Below are positions 1-7,209 of a stretch of DNA of 7,209 bases, piece by piece. The stretch's first letter is position 1, and each line of letters starts with the position of its first letter. Source of the stretch: a bacterium HR27 (GTDB taxonomy: Bacteria > Chloroflexota > Chloroflexia > Thermomicrobiales > Thermomicrobiaceae); NCBI GenBank assembly GCA_002898975.1, contig BEID01000063.1, forward strand, positions 1 through 7,209, in the 5' to 3' direction. Below the pieces are notes generated by a model. It did no database searches. It saw only the letters and a program-made list of their open reading frames with translations, and had not been told where the DNA came from. Position numbers and translations under genes: made by a program.

Positions 1-222
1 GGCGGAGAAGACGATAGTTGGTCTCTTCGGCAGCGGCCTGCAGCGCCGACAAGGCGAGTGTCGTGCTCACAGCGGTCACGCTCGCGCGATCCCGTGCCAG
101 CTGCGGGAGCCAGCCGATGAAGTCTCGCGCTCCCTCCAGGCGATCCAACCGGTCGAGTGCGCGGGCTAGCACACGGAAGCGCAAGGCGAGCTCGTGCGCG
201 ATACGGAGCAGGACGTCCTCGG

Positions 223-226
<4 letters not shown>
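1..226 (-). CDS. Unrecognised protein, N-terminal fragment coupled to the EMO gene
   Basis: The ATG at 226 forms an ATGA overlap with the stop of the EMO-like gene (TGA at 225-223). GGAGG lies 4 nt upstream (231-235). The frame then stays open for 75 codons to the left edge. It begins MTEDVLLRIAHELALRFRVL and continues as a charged, strongly amphipathic alpha-helical stretch (RALDRLDRLEGARDFIGWLP, then LALSALQAAAEETN). There is no signal peptide, no cysteine and no metal-binding motif in the visible part. I do not recognise the family. Tight coupling to the last recognised redox gene suggests it belongs to the same system, perhaps as an assembly or accessory protein, but this is inference. 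Confidence 0.65.
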
Positions 227-2265
<2,039 letters not shown>

Positions 2266-2269
2266 GGCT

Positions 2270-3235
2270 TCAGCCCCCTAACCGTTCCAGCAAGGCCTCG
2301 ACGACATCGAAGAGGTCGGCCACCGCTCCGTAGTCGGCGACGCCGAAGATCGGTGCCTTCGGGTCCTTATTGATGGCGATGATCAGTTCGGCGTCTTTCA
2401 TTCCTTCCAGATGTTCCGGTGCACCACTGATGCCGAGCGCGAGGTACAGCTTCGGCTTGACCTTGAGGCCGGATTTCCCGACCTGCCGGGAACGTGGGAG
2501 CCATCCGGCATCCACCAGTGGTCGCGAGGCTGCCACCACTGCGCCCAACGCCTGTGCCAGTTCTTCTGCCAACTCGAGATTGTCTTTGCTTTCGATGCCG
2601 CGGCCGACGGCGACGATCTTTTCGGCACGGGTGATATCCACATCGGCCGCCGCCGGGCGCTCCAGGCTCGCGGCGTGCGTGCGCAGCGCGGCAAGCTCGG
2701 CTGGTGGTTCCCGCACCTCAATCGTCCCCGGCGCGGCTGGCTCCAGCGCGGCCGCCGCGAAGGCACCAGCCAAGACACTGATCACGGTCGGGCTGGTTCC
2801 AACTGCCACGTCAGCCAGGATCTTCCCCCCGAAGAGTTGCGCAGTCGCCACGAGCTGACCCTCGCGCCGTTCGAGTGCCTGGCAATAGGCAACGAGTGGC
2901 CAATCGAGCGCGGATGCCACCCAGGCCGCGACGTCCATGCCGAGCGAGGTATTGGGCAGGAGAGCGAGTCGGGGGGCATCCGTACGCAGGAGCCCGGTGA
3001 CGGTGATGGCCGTTGCCTCCGGAGCGAGGTAGCGAAGAGCAGGGTGCTCGACGAGGATCACGCGCTCTGCCGGCAGCGTCTCCGCGAGGTGCCGAACGCC
3101 CTCTCCGAGGAGGACTGCCTCGACGATGGCACCGTCGGAATCGGCGATCCGCCGCGCGAGACCGAGAAGTTCGAACGTGACATCGGTCGGCTCACCATAG
3201 AGGTGTTCGACCAGGACGACGATCCGCTGAGCCAT
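2270..3235 (-). CDS. etfA: Electron transfer flavoprotein, alpha subunit
   Basis: The 321-residue FAD-binding subunit of ETF, of normal family length. The N-terminal domain begins MAQRIVVLVEHLYGEP. The C-terminal FAD domain is textbook: VGRGI at 210-214, ASRPLVDAGWLP at 236-247 including the conserved Arg238, QVGKSG at 251-256, LALGISGAPEHLEGMKDA at 265-282, INKDPKAPIFGVADYGAVAD at 288-307. All key FAD-contact motifs are present, so it is expected to be functional. I chose the ATG at 3235 (AAGGGAG 6 nt upstream) over the GTG at 3256, which would overlap the etfB stop and adds MRRRESR. The gap from etfB is 17 nt, and the next gene starts 4 nt after the stop. With EtfB it should shuttle electrons between the Hdr-like proteins and the EMO-like membrane protein. 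Confidence 0.95.
   Translation of the reverse strand: MAQRIVVLVEHLYGEPTDVTFELLGLARRIADSDGAIVEAVLLGEGVRHLAETLPAERVILVEHPALRYLAPEATAITVTGLLRTDAPRLALLPNTSLGMDVAAWVASALDWPLVAYCQALERREGQLVATAQLFGGKILADVAVGTSPTVISVLAGAFAAAALEPAAPGTIEVREPPAELAALRTHAASLERPAAADVDITRAEKIVAVGRGIESKDNLELAEELAQALGAVVAASRPLVDAGWLPRSRQVGKSGLKVKPKLYLALGISGAPEHLEGMKDAELIIAINKDPKAPIFGVADYGAVADLFDVVEALLERLGG
2274..2279 (-). promoter_or_regulatory. Ribosome binding site of the EMO-like gene, inside the etfA end
   Basis: AGGGGG on the minus strand lies in the last codons of etfA, 8 nt before the GTG at 2265. It supports the GTG as the start codon and means that initiation of EMO depends on ribosomes finishing etfA. Confidence 0.6.
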
Positions 3236-3241
3236 CCTCGA

Positions 3242-3248
3242 CTCCCTT
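3242..3248 (-). promoter_or_regulatory. Ribosome binding site of etfA
   Basis: AAGGGAG on the minus strand, 6 nt upstream of the ATG at 3235, in the 17-nt gap after the etfB stop. It supports the internal ATG over the upstream in-frame GTG at 3256. Confidence 0.65.
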
Positions 3249-3252
3249 CGCC

Positions 3253-4020
3253 TCACAGCAGGCCGCGTGCGCGGAGCAGCTCGATGAGTCGGTCAGCGAT
3301 CTCGCTCGCGCTGCCGGTCAACAGTTCGGCTTGGCCTGTCTCTTCCGGAAAGCGGAGGCGGACAGGTACCGGTGCGAGGTCGCTGGTGACCTCGACGTCG
3401 CGGACTTCGATACTGGCCTCCCGCATCACCTGTCGTACCCGGCTGACCGGCACGTAGCGCGGTGCCTGTCGAGCCGCTTGTATGCCGAGCACAGCCGGTA
3501 GCGCGAGCTCGAGCAACATCGTGATGCCGCCCCACAGTTCTTTCCGCACCCGCACCATACCGTTCACGAGTTCGCTACCGACGACCACGCTGGCGTGCGG
3601 CCAGCCCAAGAGCGCTGCCAGCGTCGGTGCGAGCTGCCCGTCCAGATCGTCGGGCGCCTGGACACCTACCAGGACGAGACGCGGAGCGAGTTCCTCGATG
3701 ACCGGGGCGAGCAAACGCGCAGCTGTCCGCGTGCTCAGCCAGGTTCCCTCGAAGTCCCCGGTCAACTTGATCGCGCGCTGTGCTCCCTTGGCCAATGCGG
3801 TGTAGAGTGCCTGGTCCAGTTCCCCCGTCGCGTCGATACCGATGGCGACCACCTCATCGCCGCTGGTTTCAGCGAGGAGCAGCGCTTCTTCCAGCGCGTG
3901 CTCGTCGTACTCGTTGACCACGTAGCTGATGGCGTCGCGATCGAGATCGGTGCCGGAGGGTGCGATGGCCAGTTCCTCGGCGACGTCCGGCACCTGCTCC
4001 ATCACCACCACGATCGTCAT
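3253..4020 (-). CDS. etfB: Electron transfer flavoprotein, beta subunit
   Basis: The 255-residue beta (small) subunit of a heterodimeric ETF, which binds AMP or a second FAD and docks to redox partners. The N-terminus is classical: MTIVVVMEQVPD at 1-12, then GTDLDRDAISYVVNEYDEHA at 23-42. GVQAPDDLDGQLAPTLAALL at 119-138 is the nucleotide-binding segment. VRKELWGGITMLLELALPAV at 158-177 fits the ETF-beta signature, and QAPRYVP at 185-191 corresponds to the recognition loop that contacts partner dehydrogenases. The ATG at 4020 is backed by GGGGAGGG 6 nt upstream and forms an ATGA overlap with the HdrCB stop. An upstream extension to 4149 in the same frame has no ETF similarity. Met7-Glu8 replaces the usual Val-Lys of many ETF-beta proteins. 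Its place between HdrCB and EMO points to a dedicated ETF rather than the general beta-oxidation one. Whether it bifurcates electrons cannot be read from the sequence. Confidence 0.94.
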   Translation of the reverse strand: MTIVVVMEQVPDVAEELAIAPSGTDLDRDAISYVVNEYDEHALEEALLLAETSGDEVVAIGIDATGELDQALYTALAKGAQRAIKLTGDFEGTWLSTRTAARLLAPVIEELAPRLVLVGVQAPDDLDGQLAPTLAALLGWPHASVVVGSELVNGMVRVRKELWGGITMLLELALPAVLGIQAARQAPRYVPVSRVRQVMREASIEVRDVEVTSDLAPVPVRLRFPEETGQAELLTGSASEIADRLIELLRARGLL

Positions 4021-5318
4021 GCTGCACCCTCCCCGATCAGTCCCATCGCTTCCGCGAGGAGTTCCGCGATATCGCGGACCCGCAGGCGACCCTCGACGCC
4101 AGTCGACTTGGCGGCGTCCTCGAAGCGCGACACCTCGTACGGGCAACACACGACCAGGGTATCGGCGCCCGTGCTGACTGCCTCGAGGACACGCTCCTCG
4201 GAGAGCCGACGACGCTGGTGCCCGGCCGCGAAGCTATCCAGCCACATACCGCCTCCGCCGCCACCACAGCAGTAGGAGTTCTCGCGGCAGCGCAGCATCT
4301 CGACGAACTCGATCCCGGGGAGTGCCTGAATGAGCTGCCGCGGTGCGTCGTACTCACCGTTATGACGACCGAGATAACAGGGGTCGTGGAACGTCACCCG
4401 GTAGGGCAGCGGCTTGGTCAGGAGCGGTTGCAACTTCGGGAGTTCGCGTGCGAGGAGTGTGGTGTAGTGCCAGACGTCGTACTGTCCGCCGAGTTTCGGG
4501 TAGTGCTTTCGGAACGCATTGAGCGCGTGCGGGTCGGTGACCACGATATGCTGGAACGTGTACTTGGAGAGCGTGCGGATATTCTCCTCGGCGAGCATCT
4601 CGAAGAGCCCGCGCTCGCCGGCGAGGCGTTGGGAGTCACCCGCACACTTCTCTTCCCGGCCGAGAATGGCGAAGTCGAGCCCGAGCGCGTGGAAGATGCG
4701 GGCCAGTGCGATCGAGGCGTCGATACCCCGCGGGTGGTAGGACGGATAGCACTCGACCCACCAAAGCCATTCGACGGGTCGCTGGATCTGATGCAGAATT
4801 GGCACCGGGATGCCAGCATCTTTCACCCACGCTTCACGCTTGCGAGCGGGTTGGCCCAGTGGGTTCCCGTACTTCGCCGTGTTCTCCAGCGCTTCCTGCA
4901 GTTCTGCTGGAACGGGACGTCCGGTCAGCAGTGCCTGCTCGCGGGCAGCCGGCATGATCTGGATCATATCGACCTGCTTGGGGCAGACGCGCAAGCAATT
5001 GGCGCAGGTCGTGCACAGCCACAAGTCTGGTGAGTCGAGAAGACTGATTCCGGTCTGGGCACGTCGATAGAGCTTGCGCGGACCATAGTCGCCGACCAGA
5101 TCGACCGGACAGACCGGCACGCATTTCCCGCACTGGTAGCACCAGGCGAACGATTCCCCGCCGGGGAGCTGGGCAATCTCCTCGATGAGGTTCGGCGTGT
5201 AGTCCCAGATGACTCGTTGGCCGAACATCCGGTTCCAGGGACCGGAGATGTCGACACCCTCGACGATAGCGGTCTCGCGTTCCCAGACCTCAGCGACTTT
5301 CTGCTGTTTCGGGTCCAT
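4017..5318 (-). CDS. HdrC-HdrB fusion Fe-S oxidoreductase (sHdrB3-like)
   Basis: A 433-residue cytoplasmic electron-transfer subunit; no signal peptide or membrane helix is seen. The N-terminal HdrC-like part carries two [4Fe-4S] motifs: Cys60-x2-Cys63-x2-Cys66-x3-Cys70-Pro and Cys102-x2-Cys105-x2-Cys108-x3-Cys112-Pro. The HdrB-like part has two CCG-type repeats. The first (about 184-275) is degraded: it keeps Cys190 and a single Cys225 (CAG for CCG), and the CxxC position reads TDPHAL. The second (about 305-400) is better preserved: HDPCYLGRHN with Cys314, SYCCGGGGGG with Cys350/Cys351, and CCPYE with Cys391/Cys392 in place of CPxC. Together these suggest one non-cubane or related cluster. 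It overlaps etfB by 4 bases (ATGA), implying coupled translation, and probably passes electrons between HdrA and EtfAB. It resembles the fused sHdrB3 of type II sHdr clusters. It is paralogous to the C-terminal two thirds of the EMO-like protein downstream. Confidence 0.88.
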   Translation of the reverse strand: MDPKQQKVAEVWERETAIVEGVDISGPWNRMFGQRVIWDYTPNLIEEIAQLPGGESFAWCYQCGKCVPVCPVDLVGDYGPRKLYRRAQTGISLLDSPDLWLCTTCANCLRVCPKQVDMIQIMPAAREQALLTGRPVPAELQEALENTAKYGNPLGQPARKREAWVKDAGIPVPILHQIQRPVEWLWWVECYPSYHPRGIDASIALARIFHALGLDFAILGREEKCAGDSQRLAGERGLFEMLAEENIRTLSKYTFQHIVVTDPHALNAFRKHYPKLGGQYDVWHYTTLLARELPKLQPLLTKPLPYRVTFHDPCYLGRHNGEYDAPRQLIQALPGIEFVEMLRCRENSYCCGGGGGGMWLDSFAAGHQRRRLSEERVLEAVSTGADTLVVCCPYEVSRFEDAAKSTGVEGRLRVRDIAELLAEAMGLIGEGAA

Positions 5319-5324
5319 CGGCAA

Positions 5325-5330
5325 CTCCTC
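5325..5330 (-). promoter_or_regulatory. Ribosome binding site that fixes the start of the HdrCB fusion
   Basis: GAGGAG on the minus strand lies 6 nt before the ATG at 5318. A TTG at 5324, two codons upstream and in frame, would directly abut this site with no spacer. The ATG is therefore the real start and the protein begins MDPKQQ. Confidence 0.75.
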
Positions 5331-6128
5331 TCACGCGATCGCTCGGGCCGGACGGGGCAAGCCGAGAAGACGGCGTGCCAAGTCGGGTAGAGGCGGCAGC
5401 AGCCGGTTGAACTCGCGACTGAGGCGCCAGTTCGTGATGCCGTAGAGATAGACACTGTACGCGATCGCCAGGAACGCATCGGTCGCGAACGGGCCACGTT
5501 CGGGATCGTCAGCGAGCGGGCTCGGCAGGAGACCGCTGTTCCGGCCGAGTTCCGCACCTATCGCGATGACGGCACCGAGTTGCCGATACTGGGTGCCGAT
5601 ATCGTCCGCCTGTACGGCGTGGGTCGAGGAAGCGAGGAGGGGGAGGATTCCAGTATTGTGCCGGATATCCCACAACCACCGTGTCCACAGCCAGTACTGT
5701 CCTGGTGCGAGCAGATGCAGGAGACCCGTCGCGACTTCGAGCGCTAGCCGCTGGTCGACCGCTCCACACCCCGTCACGACGCGCACGAGTCGCTCCTCTA
5801 CCGGCCGCGTGTCGCTGAGGAGTATCGGCAGTACCGTACTGGCGGAAAGCTGCTGCAAGAGCGATTCGGCAGCGCGCGCCTGCTTGCTCGTCACGGCCAG
5901 CGCTGCCACGAGCTGCTGCTCCAACGGTGGCGCCGGACGCGAGCCCGAGGCCAGGACAGCCAGTGCGGGGAGGAGGCGCTCGCGCCGTGCCAGGAGCTCG
6001 TGCGTCAACTGCACGACATCGTCCGGTGCGACCTGGCGGAGGCCCTCGTGCAACGTCTCCTGCAGTTCAGGGTCGTCCGGCCCAGTCTTCGGTTTGATGA
6101 GGTGGCTCGGGCGGATCGGCTGGCTCAT
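5331..6128 (-). CDS. Protein of unknown function in the sHdrH position
   Basis: A 265-residue soluble-looking protein; I do not recognise a named catalytic domain. It is rich in Leu, Ala and Arg and mostly helical, with a single Cys (Cys121), so it is unlikely to bind a conventional Fe-S cluster alone. Notable parts are an aromatic cluster at 145-153 (YWLWTRWLW), a segment DIRHNTGILPLL at 154-165, and SVYLYGITNWRLSREFNRLL at 225-244 near the end. I chose the ATG at 6128 because it lies 19 nt after the previous stop, with GAGGA about 9 nt upstream. An in-frame start at 6203 would overlap the membrane-protein gene by 56 nt and adds an unlikely Ser/Arg-rich leader. Between HdrA and an HdrC/HdrB protein it occupies the place of sHdrH ('orf2' or 'hyp') in sHdr operons. 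That equivalence is by position and approximate length, not by a recognised motif. Confidence 0.72.
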   Translation of the reverse strand: MSQPIRPSHLIKPKTGPDDPELQETLHEGLRQVAPDDVVQLTHELLARRERLLPALAVLASGSRPAPPLEQQLVAALAVTSKQARAAESLLQQLSASTVLPILLSDTRPVEERLVRVVTGCGAVDQRLALEVATGLLHLLAPGQYWLWTRWLWDIRHNTGILPLLASSTHAVQADDIGTQYRQLGAVIAIGAELGRNSGLLPSPLADDPERGPFATDAFLAIAYSVYLYGITNWRLSREFNRLLPPLPDLARRLLGLPRPARAIA

Positions 6129-6147
6129 CGGTCGCGTCCTCGACCGC

Positions 6148-6399
6148 TCAGGTCCGGCTGCGGATGTCTCGTCCCCAGAAGCCAGCGCCGAAGAGAGGCC
6201 CAAGGAGACAAAAGTCGAAGACGCCAGCTGCGAGGGGTACGAGCCCGATCACCGCGATGACCCAGCCCCACGTGCCCTTTACGAGGAGCAGGCCGATCAG
6301 GATGAGGACGACCCCGGCCACGAGACGCAGCAGTCGCCCAGCACCGCTGGCCATAAAACGGGCGAATGGGTGAACGCGTCGTGCACTTGGCTGTGCCAT
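6148..6399 (-). CDS. Small two-helix membrane protein, DUF2892/YgaP transmembrane type
   Basis: An 83-residue protein predicted to sit in the cytoplasmic membrane. After a basic N-terminus (residues 1-23, net positive), two hydrophobic helices span about 24-41 and 44-62, joined by a tight KGTWGW turn. The pattern GRLLRLVAGVVLILIG, then IGLVPLAAGVFDFC, matches my knowledge of the DUF2892 fold (G-R-x-x-R, then IGL-x-PL-x-x-G and a conserved Cys, here Cys64). That fold is known as the membrane part of E. coli YgaP, where it is joined to a rhodanese sulfurtransferase domain; no rhodanese is fused here. The ATG at 6399 is supported by a strong AGGAGG site 7 nt upstream that overlaps the stop of the HdrA gene. 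Its function in this operon is unknown. A membrane anchor or sulfur-handling partner for the Hdr-like complex is only inference. Confidence 0.8.
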   Translation of the reverse strand: MAQPSARRVHPFARFMASGAGRLLRLVAGVVLILIGLLLVKGTWGWVIAVIGLVPLAAGVFDFCLLGPLFGAGFWGRDIRSRT

Positions 6400-6406
6400 G
6401 GGAATT

Positions 6407-6412
6407 CCTCCT
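6407..6412 (-). promoter_or_regulatory. Ribosome binding site of the DUF2892-like gene
   Basis: AGGAGG on the minus strand, 7 nt before the ATG at 6399, within AAGGAGGAATTCCC. It is the closest match to the Shine-Dalgarno consensus in the window and overlaps the TAA stop of the HdrA-like gene, so termination and initiation are adjacent. It supports the small gene as genuinely translated. Confidence 0.75.
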
Positions 6413-7209
6413 TACTCAGCTGCTACTGCCACCTGCCGGAGCACTGCCACGGCGCGTGCAGCGGCGAGTCCGGCAGTGGCGAACGTGTCGTCGAGATCAG
6501 CTGGTCGTGCGGCCGCTCCGACGACAAAGATGCCTGGCCGTGAGGTGGCGACCGGATCGAGTCCGCTCGGCCCACCAGCTTCGATGTAGCCGTACTTGTT
6601 CTGGGCAAGGCCGAGCATCTTCGCGATCTGGCGCGTGCCGGAACTCGGTTCCATGCCGACCGAGAGCACCACGAGGTCGACCGTGATCTCCATCGGTCTG
6701 CCCATCGTCGTGTCCTCGCCGCGGATCAGGAGCCGATCGCCTTTCGGCAGGATCTCGCTGACGATGCCCTTGATGTAGTTGACCTTGTACTGTTCCTGCG
6801 CTGGCCAGTAGAGTTCGTTCTCCCAGTAGCCGTACATCCGCATATCGATATAGAAGATGAAGACACGAGCGCTCGGTAGCTGTTGCTTGATTTCGATCGC
6901 CTGCTTGGAAGCGATGCCGCAACACACCTTGGAGCAGAACTCGTTACCGATCTGCCGATCCCGCGAGCCGACGCACTGGATGAAAGCGACTCGCTCCGGC
7001 GGCTGGCCATTGGACGGTCGCACCACCTGATGCGCTTTCAGCATTGCCTCCATATCGCTCAAGGTGACGACGTCGGGGAACGAGTAGTAGTTGTAGAGTT
7101 GCGTCTCTCGGCCAGGATCGAAGTGCTGGAAACCGGTCGCGACGATGATCGCGCCGACTGCCCGTTCGTGTGTCCCCTCGGGTGTACGGATCGTGACGCG
7201 GAAGCGGCC
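6412..7209 (-). CDS. HdrA-like FAD/Fe-S oxidoreductase (sHdrA type), 5' end outside window
   Basis: Likely the central flavoprotein of a cytoplasmic heterodisulfide-reductase-like complex. The frame is open to the right edge, so 265 C-terminal residues are visible and the N-terminal FAD motif is missing. Family hallmarks, numbered in the visible fragment: IIVATGFQHFDP at 21-32; an AFIQCVGSRD block followed by FCSKVCC, giving Cys79, Cys92, Cys96 and Cys97 as Fe-S ligand candidates; DLVVLSVGMEP at 178-188; and the closing FAD-binding segment PGIFVVGAAARPADLDDTFA at 225-244. The protein stops (TAA) about 20 residues after that segment. It therefore lacks the C-terminal ferredoxin modules of methanogen HdrA, as is typical of the short sHdrA of sulfur oxidisers (about 345 residues, from memory). 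It is followed after 12 nt by the small membrane protein. The HdrA family call is firm; the sHdrA subtype is inferred from the short C-terminus and the neighbours. I use no symbol because the sulfur role is unproven. Confidence 0.9.
   Translation of the reverse strand, partial: GRFRVTIRTPEGTHERAVGAIIVATGFQHFDPGRETQLYNYYSFPDVVTLSDMEAMLKAHQVVRPSNGQPPERVAFIQCVGSRDRQIGNEFCSKVCCGIASKQAIEIKQQLPSARVFIFYIDMRMYGYWENELYWPAQEQYKVNYIKGIVSEILPKGDRLLIRGEDTTMGRPMEITVDLVVLSVGMEPSSGTRQIAKMLGLAQNKYGYIEAGGPSGLDPVATSRPGIFVVGAAARPADLDDTFATAGLAAARAVAVLRQVAVAAE

Noticed and set aside
4021..4149. Possible 43-residue N-terminal extension of EtfB from an upstream in-frame start.
   Set aside because: It lies within the HdrCB gene, has no ETF similarity, and the ATG at 4020 has a good ribosome binding site and the family-typical N-terminus.
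2411..5033. Further long plus-strand frames (2411-3457, 3595-4275, 3960-5033) opposite etfA, etfB and the HdrCB gene.
   Set aside because: All overlap well-supported minus-strand genes and read as low-information Arg/Glu-rich sequence without motifs; treated as mirror frames.
5566..6543. A 325-codon plus-strand frame across the unknown gene and the small membrane protein.
   Set aside because: Antisense, rich in Ser/Arg, no motif; the minus-strand genes there have proper ribosome binding sites and operon spacing.

Overview
The window is one densely packed stretch of high-GC bacterial DNA in which every supportable gene lies on the minus strand and is read from the right edge to the left edge. 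Gaps between genes are 4-19 nt, and two junctions are 4-base ATGA overlaps. I see no internal terminator and no gene-free stretch longer than 19 nt. Together these suggest a single operon that continues past both edges. GC richness, the GTG start of one gene and the gene content would fit a thermophilic Chloroflexota such as the Thermomicrobium/Sphaerobacter group, but that placement is a low-confidence guess.

Layout in transcription order: (1) C-terminal part of an HdrA-like flavoprotein without terminal ferredoxin modules (7209-6412); (2) an 83-residue two-helix membrane protein of the DUF2892/YgaP transmembrane type (6399-6148); (3) a 265-residue protein of unknown fold in the place where sulfur-oxidising Hdr (sHdr) operons carry sHdrH (6128-5331); (4) a 433-residue HdrC-HdrB fusion, sHdrB3-like (5318-4017); (5) EtfB (4020-3253); (6) EtfA (3235-2270); (7) a 680-residue membrane iron-sulfur oxidoreductase of the EtfAB:quinone oxidoreductase (EMO) type (2265-223); (8) the start of an unrecognised helical protein (226 to the left edge).

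As I recall it, the order HdrA - H - fused HdrCB (B3) - EtfAB - EMO is that of a 'type II' sHdr cluster, in which the HdrC2/HdrB2 pair of type I is replaced by the fused protein plus EtfAB and EMO. The working model is an electron route to the membrane: substrate (sulfane sulfur, if this is a true sHdr system) to the HdrA FAD and Fe-S centres, then the HdrCB fusion, the EtfAB flavins, the Fe-S clusters and hemes of EMO, and finally the quinone pool. The genes that would settle sulfur oxidation (shdrC1, shdrB1, lipoate-binding protein lbpA, its lipoate assembly genes, tusA/dsrE) would lie outside this window. Unusual points are the small YgaP-type membrane protein inside the operon, the stepwise loss of cysteines in the first CCG repeat of the two paralogous HdrB-like proteins, and the unknown gene coupled to EMO.
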